A stretch of DNA of 64,000 bases, taken from the NCBI GenBank assembly GCA_030407315.1, contig JALQPE010000176.1, forward strand, positions 62,001 through 126,000. Direction: 5' to 3'. Below the pieces are notes generated by a model. The model saw nothing but the letters and a program-made list of their open reading frames with translations. It ran no database searches and had not been told where the DNA came from. This document shows positions 52,566 to 63,600 of the stretch, one piece after another. Origin of the DNA: Asparagopsis taxiformis (lineage: Eukaryota; Rhodophyta; Florideophyceae; Bonnemaisoniales; Bonnemaisoniaceae). The first letter of the stretch is position 1. Each line of letters opens with the position of its first letter. The translations under genes and the position numbers were made by a program.

Positions 52566-53516
52566 ATGGCATTTGTGTCAAGTCTCCCGATAGCCTTCCC
52601 GTCCAACAGGCTGCGAAACTGCAGTCGCCGTGCGCCCGCGCGACAGCCTGCGCGCAGTCGGCGCGTACAACCGCCGACCGCCACGTTCGAGCGCGGCGCC
52701 CAGGTGGACGAAACTGATGTAGAAGGGCGCAATGACAGCCGCGAGGCGCGCATGTTGCTCTGGAAAGAAGTGGAAGACCTGAAGACTAGTCTGGACATCG
52801 CCGTCAGAGCAGAGCGTTTTGCGGATGCGGCGCGTATCAGGGACAAAATCGAATCGCTCAGTCTGGCTGATGATTACTTCAGAACGCAGACCGAGCTCAA
52901 AAAGGCAGTAGAGGAACAGCGCTTTGCAGATGCTGCAAAGCTCCGCGATGTGCTCAATGCGCTCGAACCGCCACCAGCTGCGTCCGCGCTGCGCGCCGAG
53001 CAGCCGGCTGTGAAGAAGGACACTGCCGCTACGTCGTTGTCCGAGGTGAACCCCGACGACGTTCAGACGTGGTCGGAGACCGTCACCAGCGGTATTCAGG
53101 TGCGCGTTGAAAGTTATTACATGCCTGAACAGAGTGTCCCGGAGCATGACAGGTATTTGTTTGGATATAAGGTGACTATTGTAAACAAAAGTTCTGAGAC
53201 GTGTCAGCTCGTGTCCCGTCATTGGACTATTGAAAATTTCGCGGCTCCCGCGAGTGAGGTCAAGGGGCCTGGAGTCGTCGGTCGACAACCTGTGCTGGAA
53301 CCGGGCGAGTCATTTGAATATACGTCGGCTTGTCCGATTACTGTGTCGCTGGCGGCAGGGCAAAGCGTTGTCGGAAGTATGAAGGGAAGCTATGAGTTTT
53401 GCAAGGGGAGTACCGGTTCCATCAAGTTTCAAGTTGCTATTGACCAATTTTACTTCAAGCTTCCGTTTCGAAACTACCGGTTACCGAATGAGTCATCGCT
53501 CTGGCCAAAGTCATGA
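52566..53516 (+). CDS. Plastid-type UVR-motif / ApaG-domain protein
   Basis: Protein of 316 residues. The first 45 are Arg/Ser/Ala/Pro-rich without acids (MAFVSSLPIAFPSNRLRN), like a plastid transit peptide. Two UVR-type helical hairpins follow: LDIAVRAERFADAARIRDKI and ELKKAVEEQRFADAAKLRD. Residues about 175-316 form an ApaG (DUF525) fibronectin-like domain: GIQVRVESYYMPEQS, YLFGYKVTIVNKSSETCQLV, SRHWTIEN, GVVGRQPVLEPGESFEYTS and a closing strand near GSMKGSYEF. Plants have such plastid UVR-ApaG fusions. ApaG of bacteria binds phosphate compounds; UVR motifs mediate contacts with Clp or UvrC proteins. The role is unsettled, possibly in plastid protease substrate choice. Confidence 0.85.
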   Translation: MAFVSSLPIAFPSNRLRNCSRRAPARQPARSRRVQPPTATFERGAQVDETDVEGRNDSREARMLLWKEVEDLKTSLDIAVRAERFADAARIRDKIESLSLADDYFRTQTELKKAVEEQRFADAAKLRDVLNALEPPPAASALRAEQPAVKKDTAATSLSEVNPDDVQTWSETVTSGIQVRVESYYMPEQSVPEHDRYLFGYKVTIVNKSSETCQLVSRHWTIENFAAPASEVKGPGVVGRQPVLEPGESFEYTSACPITVSLAAGQSVVGSMKGSYEFCKGSTGSIKFQVAIDQFYFKLPFRNYRLPNESSLWPKS

Positions 53517-54215
53517 TTGGTCATAGTTGGTGTAGATGTAGTCGCATGCGTGTAGATGAGGGTTAAAAAGCATTATGTTTGGGTGCGATGTTGTCAACTG
53601 TGATGTTGACAACATATTTCATCATCATCAACGTTTGTAAGGATTGTAAGAGCGCGACGCGACGGTTGAGCTGATGAAGTTGACGCTATCATTCGCGTAA
53701 TAGGGTCGCGTCGTTATGCGTTTGAAGAGGTTGGTTTTTTGTCGCTACGAGTTGAGATCATCCAATCGGTGTCTGATTGTGATTGCATCACACAAAAATT
53801 CACATATCTCGCCAATAAGCGGATGTTGATTGGTAGAAACTGAACAGGCACGACGGTTGAATCTTCACACAGCAACAAAATTGTTTACAAGTGTCGCCAC
53901 ATGAGCCACCTAGAGCAACAAAGCTTTCGAGATGCGCATTGAAAGCCGCCAATGGATCATACGCCGACGTGTACTATGTACCTGACAGCATCATGGCGTG
54001 CGTCGAAAGTCCACACGCTGGAAACGTTGTACACAAGTGTCTTTGAACGCTGTCATTATCCATGCTGTCAGGGCTCCGACGATTGGAGCGAATGGAAATG
54101 TGTCATTAGACTGGATTGAATACGCAATTCAACATAGTCACAATCCACATTGCAACCACGACATTGCCCGATCCACTACTATTCTCCCATCTAATCCACA
54201 ACCAGCAATCTTCAA
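53517..54215. other. Spacer with 3' hairpin, upstream of TPI
   Basis: A 699-bp gap between plus-strand genes. It has a hairpin near the 3' end of the ApaG gene (listed). The rest should include the TPI promoter; no element stands out. Confidence 0.5.
53588..53615. repeat. Inverted repeat 70 bp past the UVR-ApaG stop
   Basis: ATGTTGTCAAC and its exact reverse complement are separated by a 6-nt loop. It could fold as a stem-loop in the 3' UTR. Confidence 0.6.
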
Positions 54216-54977
54216 ATGTCTCGCACATTTTTCGTCGGCGGAAACTGGAAAAGCAATGGCACAACAAAGGCCATCACAGATCTATGCGCCGCCTGGAACA
54301 CGTCCACGGACAATGGTGCAAAGTACACCAATAAGCCGGTGCAAATCGTCATCGCACCTCCATCCCCGTACGCATTAACAACGCGCCAACTTCTCCCCGC
54401 CAACTTCCAGCTCGCGTTGCAAAACTGCTACCTGGGAACCGGCGCATACACCGGTGAGACCGCCGCCGACATGCTCGTCGATCTGGATATTCCATGGGTC
54501 ATCACTGGCCATTCGGAGCGACGCAGCATCTTCAAGGAGACCGACGAGCTTGTGGCCGAGAAGACCGCCTACGCTCTCTCCAAGGGTGTTAGCGTTATTG
54601 CATGCATCGGTGAGCTCCTGGAGGAGCGTGAGGCCGGCCAGACCATGGCCGTGAACGAGCGTCAGATTGCTGCCATTGCCAGCAAGGTATCCGATTGGAC
54701 AAATGTTGTTATCGCCTACGAACCTGTTTGGGCAATCGGTACTGGTAAAGTCGCTACGCCCGAACAAGCGCAGGAGGTACATGCATTCCTTCGCTCATGG
54801 CTCACTGATAACGTCAGTCCTGCCGTCGCTGACAGCACGCGAATCATTTACGGTGGTTCGGTGAAGCCTGCAAACGCAAATGATCTTGCTGCACAGCCTG
54901 ATATTGATGGCTTCCTGGTCGGTGGTGCATCTTTGAAGCCTGATTTCATTTCTGTTATCGACTCATATGTTGTCTGA
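54216..54977 (+). CDS. TPI: Triosephosphate isomerase
   Basis: Interconverts dihydroxyacetone phosphate and glyceraldehyde 3-phosphate. 253 residues, single exon, no transit peptide, so the cytosolic form. Active site residues are all present: Lys in FVGGNWKSNG (usual NWKMNG, here Ser for Met), His in WVITGHSERRSIF, Glu in VIAYEPVWAIGTGKVATPEQ, and the phosphate loop IIYGGSVKP followed by DGFLVGGASL. Enolase is the other glycolytic gene in this window. Confidence 0.97.
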   Translation: MSRTFFVGGNWKSNGTTKAITDLCAAWNTSTDNGAKYTNKPVQIVIAPPSPYALTTRQLLPANFQLALQNCYLGTGAYTGETAADMLVDLDIPWVITGHSERRSIFKETDELVAEKTAYALSKGVSVIACIGELLEEREAGQTMAVNERQIAAIASKVSDWTNVVIAYEPVWAIGTGKVATPEQAQEVHAFLRSWLTDNVSPAVADSTRIIYGGSVKPANANDLAAQPDIDGFLVGGASLKPDFISVIDSYVV

Positions 54978-55259
54978 GGAGCGCAGGTATTTTTCCTTGC
55001 TCTACTTAAGTGTGTCATTTGCTTGGGCGTAGGTTGGTGAGCAGTTCTACTAAAATGATTGTAATTTTTGATAGATTTCTTTTGTAACATCATGTGTGAT
55101 GTATTCCGGCTCGTGATAGACCACGGAAGAGCGCGTGGTTCCACTTTGCGACGACACGTTTTTATCGGCGATACTCTATCCGGGTTGATCTGAGATACTT
55201 TAGATACATGCACTGGCAGTCTTCAACAAATCCAGGTTTGTTTTGTAGAAACAACAGAC

Positions 55260-56402
55260 ATGATTTCCAACCAAGATCTTGTTTTCGCACCCAGACTCTG
55301 TAAGAGTTACACCGAACCAATAGACATCCGAAGCACCACCAGGAAAGGCCGAGCAGCATTAACGAAGCGTAAGAGAGATATTCGGCCACGTGGTCTTTGG
55401 AATACAGGTCAGTCTTGCCATTTGGGAGCGGCCATTACGGCGCTCTCCGCAATTCCTTCGCTGCGGACATGGCTTCTACAGATGCAATGCGAAGAAAACT
55501 CACAAATTGGCCTGCTGAAACTGTATCTACTTGAAGCAGCAACATCTGACAAACGTGGCTCCCTGGATCCAAGACCAATCCTACAGCTGCTTGAACAATC
55601 AGGATGGAAATCTCGTCACGCGCAAGATTCCCATGAGACTATTGTGCGAATTATTGAAATGCTGGACAACTGGGGTGGTGCTGATAGGAAAACCACATCC
55701 AGTTGTGGCAGAGGCTTTGAGTATGTTCCCACAGGGCGTTCATCAGCGCGAAACTGCCTAGGAAGGTTACCTGTGGTGCCTGAAACTGTTACTCGAGAAG
55801 TCAGACTACCGTTTTCAACTGTAACGTCTTCATCTGTTCGGTGCCATAACTGCGGCTATGTCTCGCCTAGGAGTTTTCAAAATTCGTATGTAGTCTCCTT
55901 GCCAATTAGCCTGCAGCGTCAAACGCTATCCAAACATTTCGTACAGACCAATATGACGCAGGAAACGGTGGAAATGCGATGCGAAACCTGCAACGTGCTG
56001 AACAGACATACGAGGAACCTGAATATTGAGCGGCTACCGAAAGTTCTAATTATTCACTTGCAGAAGGCTGTGTTTGTTTCAGGATCTGTAGGTGCGACGC
56101 ATGGACATGTGTTATTCGGCGAGAAACTGTCACTACCGCTCAGTACAGCTGGACGGCGCCAATATTCTGTCAAGACGTTCACGCTGCGAAGTGTTGTGCG
56201 GCATCATGGTGGAGCTACAGGGCGAACCGGTCACTTCGACTGCGTTGTTTCGCAAGGATCAAGCGCCTCTGATGGATTAGTAGGTCTATGGAATATCGCG
56301 AGGTGGTGGCACGTAAGCGACGACTCTGTTCGGCAGTGTCAAGCTCTAGACGCATGCGATCCAGGACCTGCCTATCTGGTTGCCTATGAACTAGACGAAT
56401 AA
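55260..56402 (+). CDS. Ubiquitin-specific protease, USP27/USP30-like
   Basis: Deubiquitinase of the USP family, 380 residues. The Cys box is RGLWNTGQSCHLGAAITAL (catalytic Cys after GQS), and the His box is RTGHFDCVV with WWHVSDDSVRQCQ and PAYLVAYEL downstream, supplying the His and Asp. A zinc ribbon is seen: VRCHNCGYVSP and MRCETCNVLN. Short length and gap pattern resemble USP30 of animals and UBP27 of plants, which sit on the mitochondrial outer membrane; but no N-terminal membrane anchor is visible here. A further upstream exon could hold it. Typical USP Gln before the Cys box is present as Gln in NTGQS. Confidence 0.8.
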   Translation: MISNQDLVFAPRLCKSYTEPIDIRSTTRKGRAALTKRKRDIRPRGLWNTGQSCHLGAAITALSAIPSLRTWLLQMQCEENSQIGLLKLYLLEAATSDKRGSLDPRPILQLLEQSGWKSRHAQDSHETIVRIIEMLDNWGGADRKTTSSCGRGFEYVPTGRSSARNCLGRLPVVPETVTREVRLPFSTVTSSSVRCHNCGYVSPRSFQNSYVVSLPISLQRQTLSKHFVQTNMTQETVEMRCETCNVLNRHTRNLNIERLPKVLIIHLQKAVFVSGSVGATHGHVLFGEKLSLPLSTAGRRQYSVKTFTLRSVVRHHGGATGRTGHFDCVVSQGSSASDGLVGLWNIARWWHVSDDSVRQCQALDACDPGPAYLVAYELDE

Positions 56403-57213
56403 TCAGATTAAATCAGGTAGAGCTAATTAGATACAATGATGCTATTTTCCCGCTCAGCTATCTTTCCGAAACTGTGATACAACTGCCGCTCACTTCGAGA
56501 TAGTGCGCTCTCTGCATCGGCGAAGCGGATGATTCCGCCGGAGTCGACCCATTTCTGAGGACTCACAGCTTCACATCGTTAAACGCCAAACAGAGACAAG
56601 GGCTGGCATCCAACCATAGACCTTTCATCATCACGGGAAAACGTACAACATGTCTTTGCAGTTGAAAGGTTAGAAAAAAGACTTGTTACCAAAAAGAGGA
56701 AGGACCTCACAGTCGGCGTCCCCTCGGTGCTTAAATAGTTTTCCAAACATGCCTCTCAGTGCAGCAATGGCGGTATCCCGAAAAAGTAACTAAATTTCAT
56801 GCCAAGCTCCCTCGCCGCCTACTGATTGAACTAATTTACAATTTTTTACTGACCATATAATTTGGGACAAATTAACAATGACGTCACAAGTGGACATAAA
56901 TTTTCAAGATGAAAATCTCAAAATCGGTATTCTCGATTCTTCCTCGCTCTGGAGTGCACAGCGCAGGTGCCACAACACTGTTTAGCGTTTATTTTCTTCT
57001 CCTGCCAACTTGTTGCAGCCATCTCAAACTGGCCTCGTTGTCATTGCGCTTGGCTCTCCAAGCACAACTCTCTAAACTTGCTTCGTCTATCGCACAACTC
57101 ACGACTAGTGCGTTTACGCATCCTACCACTGAGCAAACGCTCTCTCCCTCCAGCATTCTCAAACCCGTCCTGCGAAAATCTCCGACCCCAGTCCGCTCGC
57201 CCTGGCGTCGGGC
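56403..57213. other. Spacer upstream of the Doa10 gene
   Basis: An 811-bp gap with the Doa10 promoter. An open stretch from 56909 crosses the Doa10 start in another frame and looks non-coding. Confidence 0.5.
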
Positions 57214-60200
57214 ATGGCCGAACTTGAACCTGAGCGTGAATGCCGTATCTGCCGCGGCGAGGACGAGCCAGGCCGGCCGCTTCTCCACCCGTGCCGCTGC
57301 TCAGGCTCTATCAAATTCACACATGAGGACTGTCTTGTGAATTGGCTCGCGCAGTCTGGATCCTCCCGATGCGAGCTCTGCAACCATTCCTTCCGCTTCG
57401 AGCCGCTCTATCAACCCAACACTCCGTCAGCCCTTCCCACTAAAGAATTTATCCTTGGTGTTCTTGCCCTCGTCCGAAAGTCCCTCAAGACTGCCGCCCG
57501 AATCGTTCTGGTTTTCACCGTTTGGCTTTTCTTCCTCCCCGTTGGCACCTGTTGGACCTGGTATGCGCTTTTCATCAACTCTCCCTCCCAATTGCCTGCT
57601 CTTCTAGCGTCACGCGGTCCCGCTGGCGTGGTTACGGATGCTTTTTACGGTTGTTTACTGTCCGCGGGCATTGTCTTTGTCTTCCTCGGCGTGTCCTCTC
57701 TGCGCGATTATGTGCGGCAATTCCCACAGGATGGAGACCCTGCCAATGAGGATCCTGCGTTCGATGTCATGATGGTTCCGGACGACTTCGAGGACTACAG
57801 CTCGGATGATGGGAGAAATCCCCAACGGGCTAGAGGCCCCAATGATCCCCATATCCCTGAACCACATGACGAACCTATCATGCCAATACACAGGATGGCC
57901 GACAATGTTCCAAATCAAAATGTTATGTTACCGCAGATTCTTGCCCAAGTTGCTGCTCACGAGAACGACGAGGTCTTTGGTGAGGTCGATGATTTCATGC
58001 GTGATACCTACGACGTATTTGCAGGTGGCGATGAAAGCGATGATGATGACCTTGTGGCAGATAGGAACGGAGTACAAGATAGCGATGATGAAAGGCCCCA
58101 TCGCTTGTACGATAGAGGTATTGAAAGAAGAGATGAACTACCTTTGAACGATTTCCAGACTGGTGATTCAGATTATGATGCTAGCGAAAGCGATAGCGAC
58201 TTTGTTGAAGAGGAAGAAGTGGATCCCCAGTTGGGTATCTTACCCCTTGATTTACATCATGGTAATGATGATATGCATGGTGACCATAATGAAGTTGTCC
58301 ATGATGATGCAAACAATGAGGGTCGTGCAGAAGGTGGCGCACTCTTTGCCCTGTTCGAAATGGATCCCGATGAAATTCCCCTTGAAGAAGTTGTCGGGTT
58401 GCGCGGGCATATTAGGAATTTATTTGACAATGCAGGAACAGTTCTTGTTTCGAATGCCATCTTCCTGGGCATTTTCACCCTTATTCCTTTATTGGTTGGC
58501 CGTCTCACGCTTCGAATGTTTTCTTTGCATACGTTTCCCCTCAATATCTTAGTTTCCCCAGAGAGCTCTTCCATCTACGAGTTTGCCTCCACATTCTTGC
58601 GAAAAGCACCAAATGCTGAGAAACGTCTACCGCTCAACTCTATGGACAGTCAACTTCTCACCATGCTTCAAAACGAGACCTATTCGTCCATCACAACCCG
58701 GGCTCCCACTTTTACAACCGTTGATGAAGCGAGCCAACTAGCGCTTCTTGAAGGCACTGTGTCTGCTACTAGTCTGGAAGAGGCAACAGCCATTGGTTCA
58801 GACCTCGGCATAGGAGCAGTTGACGGTCCTTTGGTTTCCTATGTTGACAACTTCTTGATCGTTCTTCTCGGATATGGCATGATTGCCCTTCTTGCTGTTG
58901 GATACATTGCTATCATTTCAATGTTGCGTCAGAGATATCCACGAGTTGACTCTCCTGTCACCAGACAAATTGCCCGAATGTTGCGCTATGTAGCGACCTT
59001 TGTCAAAATTGTAGTGCTGATACTGTTCGAGTTCGGAATATTTCCTCTTGGGTGCGGCTGGTGGTTGGATATATGCACTTTGGAGATTCTCGGTGGGAGC
59101 TTGCCGTCTAGACTGGCTTATTGTCGGGATTCTCCTTGGACATGTACTGGTGGACACTGGATATTGGGAATCGTTTACATGGTGCATATTTCGCTTTTTA
59201 TATCGCTTCTCCGAGAGGTTGTCAAACCCGAGCTTCTGTGGTTCCTTAGAAATCCAGATGATCCTGAATTCCATCCCTTCAGAGAATTGGTCGAGAAACC
59301 ACTCTCACGGCATGCAAGGAGAATGTGTATCAGTGTTTTCATATATGTTCCACTTATTTTGGCACTTGTCTACGTTCCAGGTCAATTATGTTTGAAGATC
59401 TTACCAAACGTGTTCCCTTTCCGTTCTGAGGACTTCTCACACATTCTAATCGATGTTCCGTTTGGGAATTTGCTGATCGGTCCTCTTATTCGATTATTAT
59501 ACTTCGGACGTACAGGTATATCGCTTCACAAATTAGTTTGTACGTGGGTTCGCTGGGTATCCACAATACTTGGAATTGCACACTTGGTTGTCAGAGATGA
59601 TGATGGTGACAGGAACGCTGATGAAAGGAGAAATGATCACCATAATGGTATTGACGCCAATGGAGGGGTACAAGGCTTTGAAAATGGGCAACAGGGACCA
59701 ATGAGAAGGATGTTTGTAGACCAAGAAGAAATGGATGGTGTTCTCACGCCAAATGAAGGTGAAGAAAGTGAACCCGAGCTATCGGAAGGAAGTGGGGATC
59801 TGGTGGAAGACACCGCTAGCGAATACGCGAACCTGGACGACAGTTATGTGCGTCTTCGAGGAGCAATGATGATTATTCTGGCGTGGCTGACTCTTATTTT
59901 TGTGGAAAGCGCGCTATTGGCAATTCCGACGGTTTTAGGGAGATCGCTTATGACCGCTATCGGTCTTCCAGTTCGTCATGATTTGCATCCATTTCTACTT
60001 GGTTTGAACGTCCTATTCGGTTCCGTCGCAGGAGTTGTCAAAGTTGTTAAGTATGTTCGGACAGTTGGAACTATTGCAGTCTTATCTAGGGGATTACCCT
60101 ATCTATATTTGGCTGGTAAGGGCACTATTGTTGTTGTGTTATGGCTGGGAGTCATTCCTCTTGCAGCAGGCTTATTATTTGAACTGATATTGGTCCCCGT

Positions 60201-60684
60201 AAGAGTTTCTCACAACGAAACACCATATTTCTGTCTGCATCAAGATTGGGCACTTGGGCTGTTGTTGTTGAAAGTTTGGTCATGTATTGCTGTTACTGGA
60301 GGTCTTGGAAGCAAGTGGAGGGAAAGAGTTTTAAGAGCACGAGAAGGTGATATTATTGGATTGGATCAAAACTTTTGGCGGACAATGCGAGAAGTTGTTA
60401 TTCCTGTTCTTCTCTCTGTGATATCAGCACTATCTGTCCCTTATTCTGTCGCTCGAGGTCTTCTTCCCCTTGTTGGAATTGCACCATGGGTCTCAAATAT
60501 GGTATATAGATACGCATACCTCGTTACAGCCTGCCTTTTATGCGGGTTTGAGTCTTTGAGGTATTCAATATCTATACTGCGCGACCTCCATGATTCAATC
60601 CGGGACGACAAATATCTTGTCGGGAAGCGTTTGTATAATTTCATTGACTCGTCATCTGAATCGCCAACATCTGCGCAGCGATAG
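57214..60684 (+). CDS. DOA10: MARCH6/Doa10-type ER ubiquitin ligase
   Basis: Multi-pass E3 ligase of ER-associated degradation, 1156 residues, single exon. The N-terminal RING-CH finger (residues 9-58, C4HC3) reads ECRICRGEDEPGRPLLHPC, then CSGSIKFTHEDCLVNWLAQS and RCELCNHSF. A transmembrane pair follows near 86-150. Residues about 180-390 are a long acidic loop. At least ten more hydrophobic segments follow, with the TEB4-Doa10 (TD) region near 560-800, where PLGCGWWLDICTLEI and SPWTCTGGHWILGI are recognisable in MARCH6 and plant SUD1. The C-terminal element NFIDSS resembles the conserved Doa10 tail. It targets sterol enzymes and misfolded proteins in other organisms. Confidence 0.95.
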   Translation: MAELEPERECRICRGEDEPGRPLLHPCRCSGSIKFTHEDCLVNWLAQSGSSRCELCNHSFRFEPLYQPNTPSALPTKEFILGVLALVRKSLKTAARIVLVFTVWLFFLPVGTCWTWYALFINSPSQLPALLASRGPAGVVTDAFYGCLLSAGIVFVFLGVSSLRDYVRQFPQDGDPANEDPAFDVMMVPDDFEDYSSDDGRNPQRARGPNDPHIPEPHDEPIMPIHRMADNVPNQNVMLPQILAQVAAHENDEVFGEVDDFMRDTYDVFAGGDESDDDDLVADRNGVQDSDDERPHRLYDRGIERRDELPLNDFQTGDSDYDASESDSDFVEEEEVDPQLGILPLDLHHGNDDMHGDHNEVVHDDANNEGRAEGGALFALFEMDPDEIPLEEVVGLRGHIRNLFDNAGTVLVSNAIFLGIFTLIPLLVGRLTLRMFSLHTFPLNILVSPESSSIYEFASTFLRKAPNAEKRLPLNSMDSQLLTMLQNETYSSITTRAPTFTTVDEASQLALLEGTVSATSLEEATAIGSDLGIGAVDGPLVSYVDNFLIVLLGYGMIALLAVGYIAIISMLRQRYPRVDSPVTRQIARMLRYVATFVKIVVLILFEFGIFPLGCGWWLDICTLEILGGSLPSRLAYCRDSPWTCTGGHWILGIVYMVHISLFISLLREVVKPELLWFLRNPDDPEFHPFRELVEKPLSRHARRMCISVFIYVPLILALVYVPGQLCLKILPNVFPFRSEDFSHILIDVPFGNLLIGPLIRLLYFGRTGISLHKLVCTWVRWVSTILGIAHLVVRDDDGDRNADERRNDHHNGIDANGGVQGFENGQQGPMRRMFVDQEEMDGVLTPNEGEESEPELSEGSGDLVEDTASEYANLDDSYVRLRGAMMIILAWLTLIFVESALLAIPTVLGRSLMTAIGLPVRHDLHPFLLGLNVLFGSVAGVVKVVKYVRTVGTIAVLSRGLPYLYLAGKGTIVVVLWLGVIPLAAGLLFELILVPVRVSHNETPYFCLHQDWALGLLLLKVWSCIAVTGGLGSKWRERVLRAREGDIIGLDQNFWRTMREVVIPVLLSVISALSVPYSVARGLLPLVGIAPWVSNMVYRYAYLVTACLLCGFESLRYSISILRDLHDSIRDDKYLVGKRLYNFIDSSSESPTSAQR

Positions 60685-63600
60685 ACTAAATTTTTCCTGC
60701 TTTACACAACAGGTTATATTGTATGTATAGAGAGCACTTGTTCGTAAAGATCACACTACCCCTCACTAATTTATCTCGTACAATAATGAGGATTATCTAA
60801 CAATGTGATATAAAAAGTTGTTACACTCAAGAGGATACGTTCATCTTCACCAGCACGAGAAAACTTGACAACAGGGCTCTTGTATATCATTAACATAGCC
60901 AAAAATGGCACTTGCTGCCAAAATTTATCTGGAGAGCAAGTGCACGAGCCAAGATTTTGAAACTATAACCACCTGAAAGTTTCTTTTGCAGTAGTTGGCA
61001 ATCTAAAGTTCACTGCCTTAGCCTTCAGTGCCTTCGAAAAACTTTTTCAGTCATAGAAGGCACCTAGTTCCTATCTTCCGATTACACTTCGGTAGAGTTT
61101 AGTAAGGTGTCTGGCTGGCTGAATAATTTTTTCTCCTGAAGAAAAGGTTTTCATCCGCAGAAAGTATTATTGCTACTAGGCTTTTCTTATGTTTGGAAAC
61201 AATTCCGATGAAACTTGGAAAGTCGCCATAGGGTACTGATCGGCAACAATAGAACTGTGGGCAACGTAATCTCTGTGACAGACAGGCTAGAGAAGAGAAT
61301 ATGGCTATTTCATACAACTGTAGCAGAATGTTCATGTACTAGTGTATCGACATTACGATATTTCGACGGATTCTATTGCATGCCGATCATTGCGCATGAC
61401 GCGTTTTTGACGCATTGGCGAGTAACCCCTGTTGAACCTTGTTGAAATGAACTATGGTGAAATATACCCTATGCTGTCGCGGGCAATTGGCGTCATCAAA
61501 TTATGCTTATACGAAAGGGAAGATTTTATTCTTAAAACTGCCAGCGTTCAAGACCTTTGGCAGAGTTGGTACTCGAATGATTGGAGAATTGTTGGCATAA
61601 CTAGCCGGTCAGAACAATGCGCAAGCAGACTCAATATGAGAAGATGAACGCATGGTTGATGAACCGGTCAGCACGTACACAATTGCATCGAGGTACCACG
61701 TATATGCAAGATGAGGTAGTTTATAGAGGACGCGATTTCGTGAACGGTTGCGAGACCCAAGAAAGAATGCGCTTCGTTCCCGTTTGTCTCCTAATGCTCC
61801 CGTTACACGACGCTTGTAAAATATTATTCGTATATACAAGAGAATATTTATATCATATTTTTCATGTACCGTGAAATCCGTCTGCCGTGGATGATGAACT
61901 GTCGGATTTCTAGGCGTCTCAGCGTATGTACCATTTAGAATAGAGGAGAGAAGCTGTTTCAATAAGCTCCTTTTACCTTGAGTTTACTCCACAAACACAG
62001 TACTGCCGCTACCAACAATCGCTGCTGCCGGCCCACGACTTTGAACCATTGCAACATTATTTTGAGCTAGAACAATCAGCAAGTGACAGGTTATTGCTCA
62101 TTTATAACGGTTACCCAATCAAAATACGGCTCATCCGCCTGCATTTCTTTTATCTCTCGTCTACAAAAAAGTATGACCCGTACGTTAGGCTTACATTCAT
62201 GACCAAATGGTGATATTTTCTGACCGGTGATGGGTCCAGTAGACGCACACTCCTACAAAGACGCCACTGTAATCCACGCATCCACGCACAAGCCAGTTCA
62301 TAAACTGCCGATTTGGGACACTGCATTGGTATTCAAGATTCAATATGAACCATGCAATACGTAATGTAATCTCAAATCGTTTCAATTTCCCCAGATCTTT
62401 CTCACCCATCCTCCTTGTTTTGCTCTAGCATTCTTAATCTCGAGACAATAGCATTATTTGCCTTCCCTCCTTGCGCAATAGACCCCAACACCGATGTATC
62501 CCGATTTCATGTTGAGAGCACTTGCTACCTTCTCGAGCGCTACATGTTGGAGCAATCCAAACCGGACCTTCCAGAAATGAAGTCAAAATAGAAGCAGGCC
62601 CAGAGTGAAAGCTTCTATTCGACAGATTCTGAGACCAGACAGTCTACTCGAAAGATTTGAACGAATACTAGAATACCCTATCAGCAAGATATATATTTCC
62701 AACCATTTTACCATCCGTCCTGAAAAACGATACGAAGAAATGTACGTTGATATTGCAGGTTTTCGACAATGTCTTTTCTTTCTGGGCGGCAAAACCCGTT
62801 TTCTGCTGTTGGTCAGGAACATCCAGTTAGAATAATATCCGATTCTAGTCATCCGTCTAGAAAACTTTCAGGATGTTCTTGTTCATCTCCACCAAAAACT
62901 TTCCTCGTCGCTCCCGCCCTAAATGTCAAGAATAGTGGAACATAAAGATCTCTCTTTCAATATATAGGAATGTTTGAACTCTGCTAGCAGCTATGGTTTT
63001 AACTCTGGAGCGAAATAGAAGGTTAGGTCATTCCACATGAGCAGGGAATCTTCAAAAAAGGTATTGTCTCTTTCCATTTTTCGCCTCTAGTTATAGATTA
63101 TATGTGGAGAGCTGGAAGCTCGAATCTCCGGAACATAAAAATCATAGACAGGAAAGCTTGCCTATGATGGTTTCTGAGCCTTCTCTGGTGATTCCCCCAA
63201 GAAATGCAATTCTGTAATGTTAAGAAGCTTATGAAGAGTCCAAGTGAGGAAGAACAATTCTATGTTCATTGCCAAAATATTGGGGCATGAGGAGAAGCAT
63301 ACATCATAATCCCAAAGAAGCATTGGAACTAGAACATCTAATATGACGTTGAACTTTCAACTGATGATGAAGAACGTCATTTACATGCATACATCATGGA
63401 TCCGTAGCTTTAGATGGGGAAGATACGTTCATTAGGATTATTCATCATGGGAACCTGAGTCAATAAAAAGATATTCACAGCTAGTATGCTCATTCCATTG
63501 CACTTATAGAACCAACAAACTCCCGTATCCCGTGAACGATACAAAGCCGTACGAAATAAGGAAAAGACACGTAGTAAAATAACGTTCTTGTCCATTCAGG

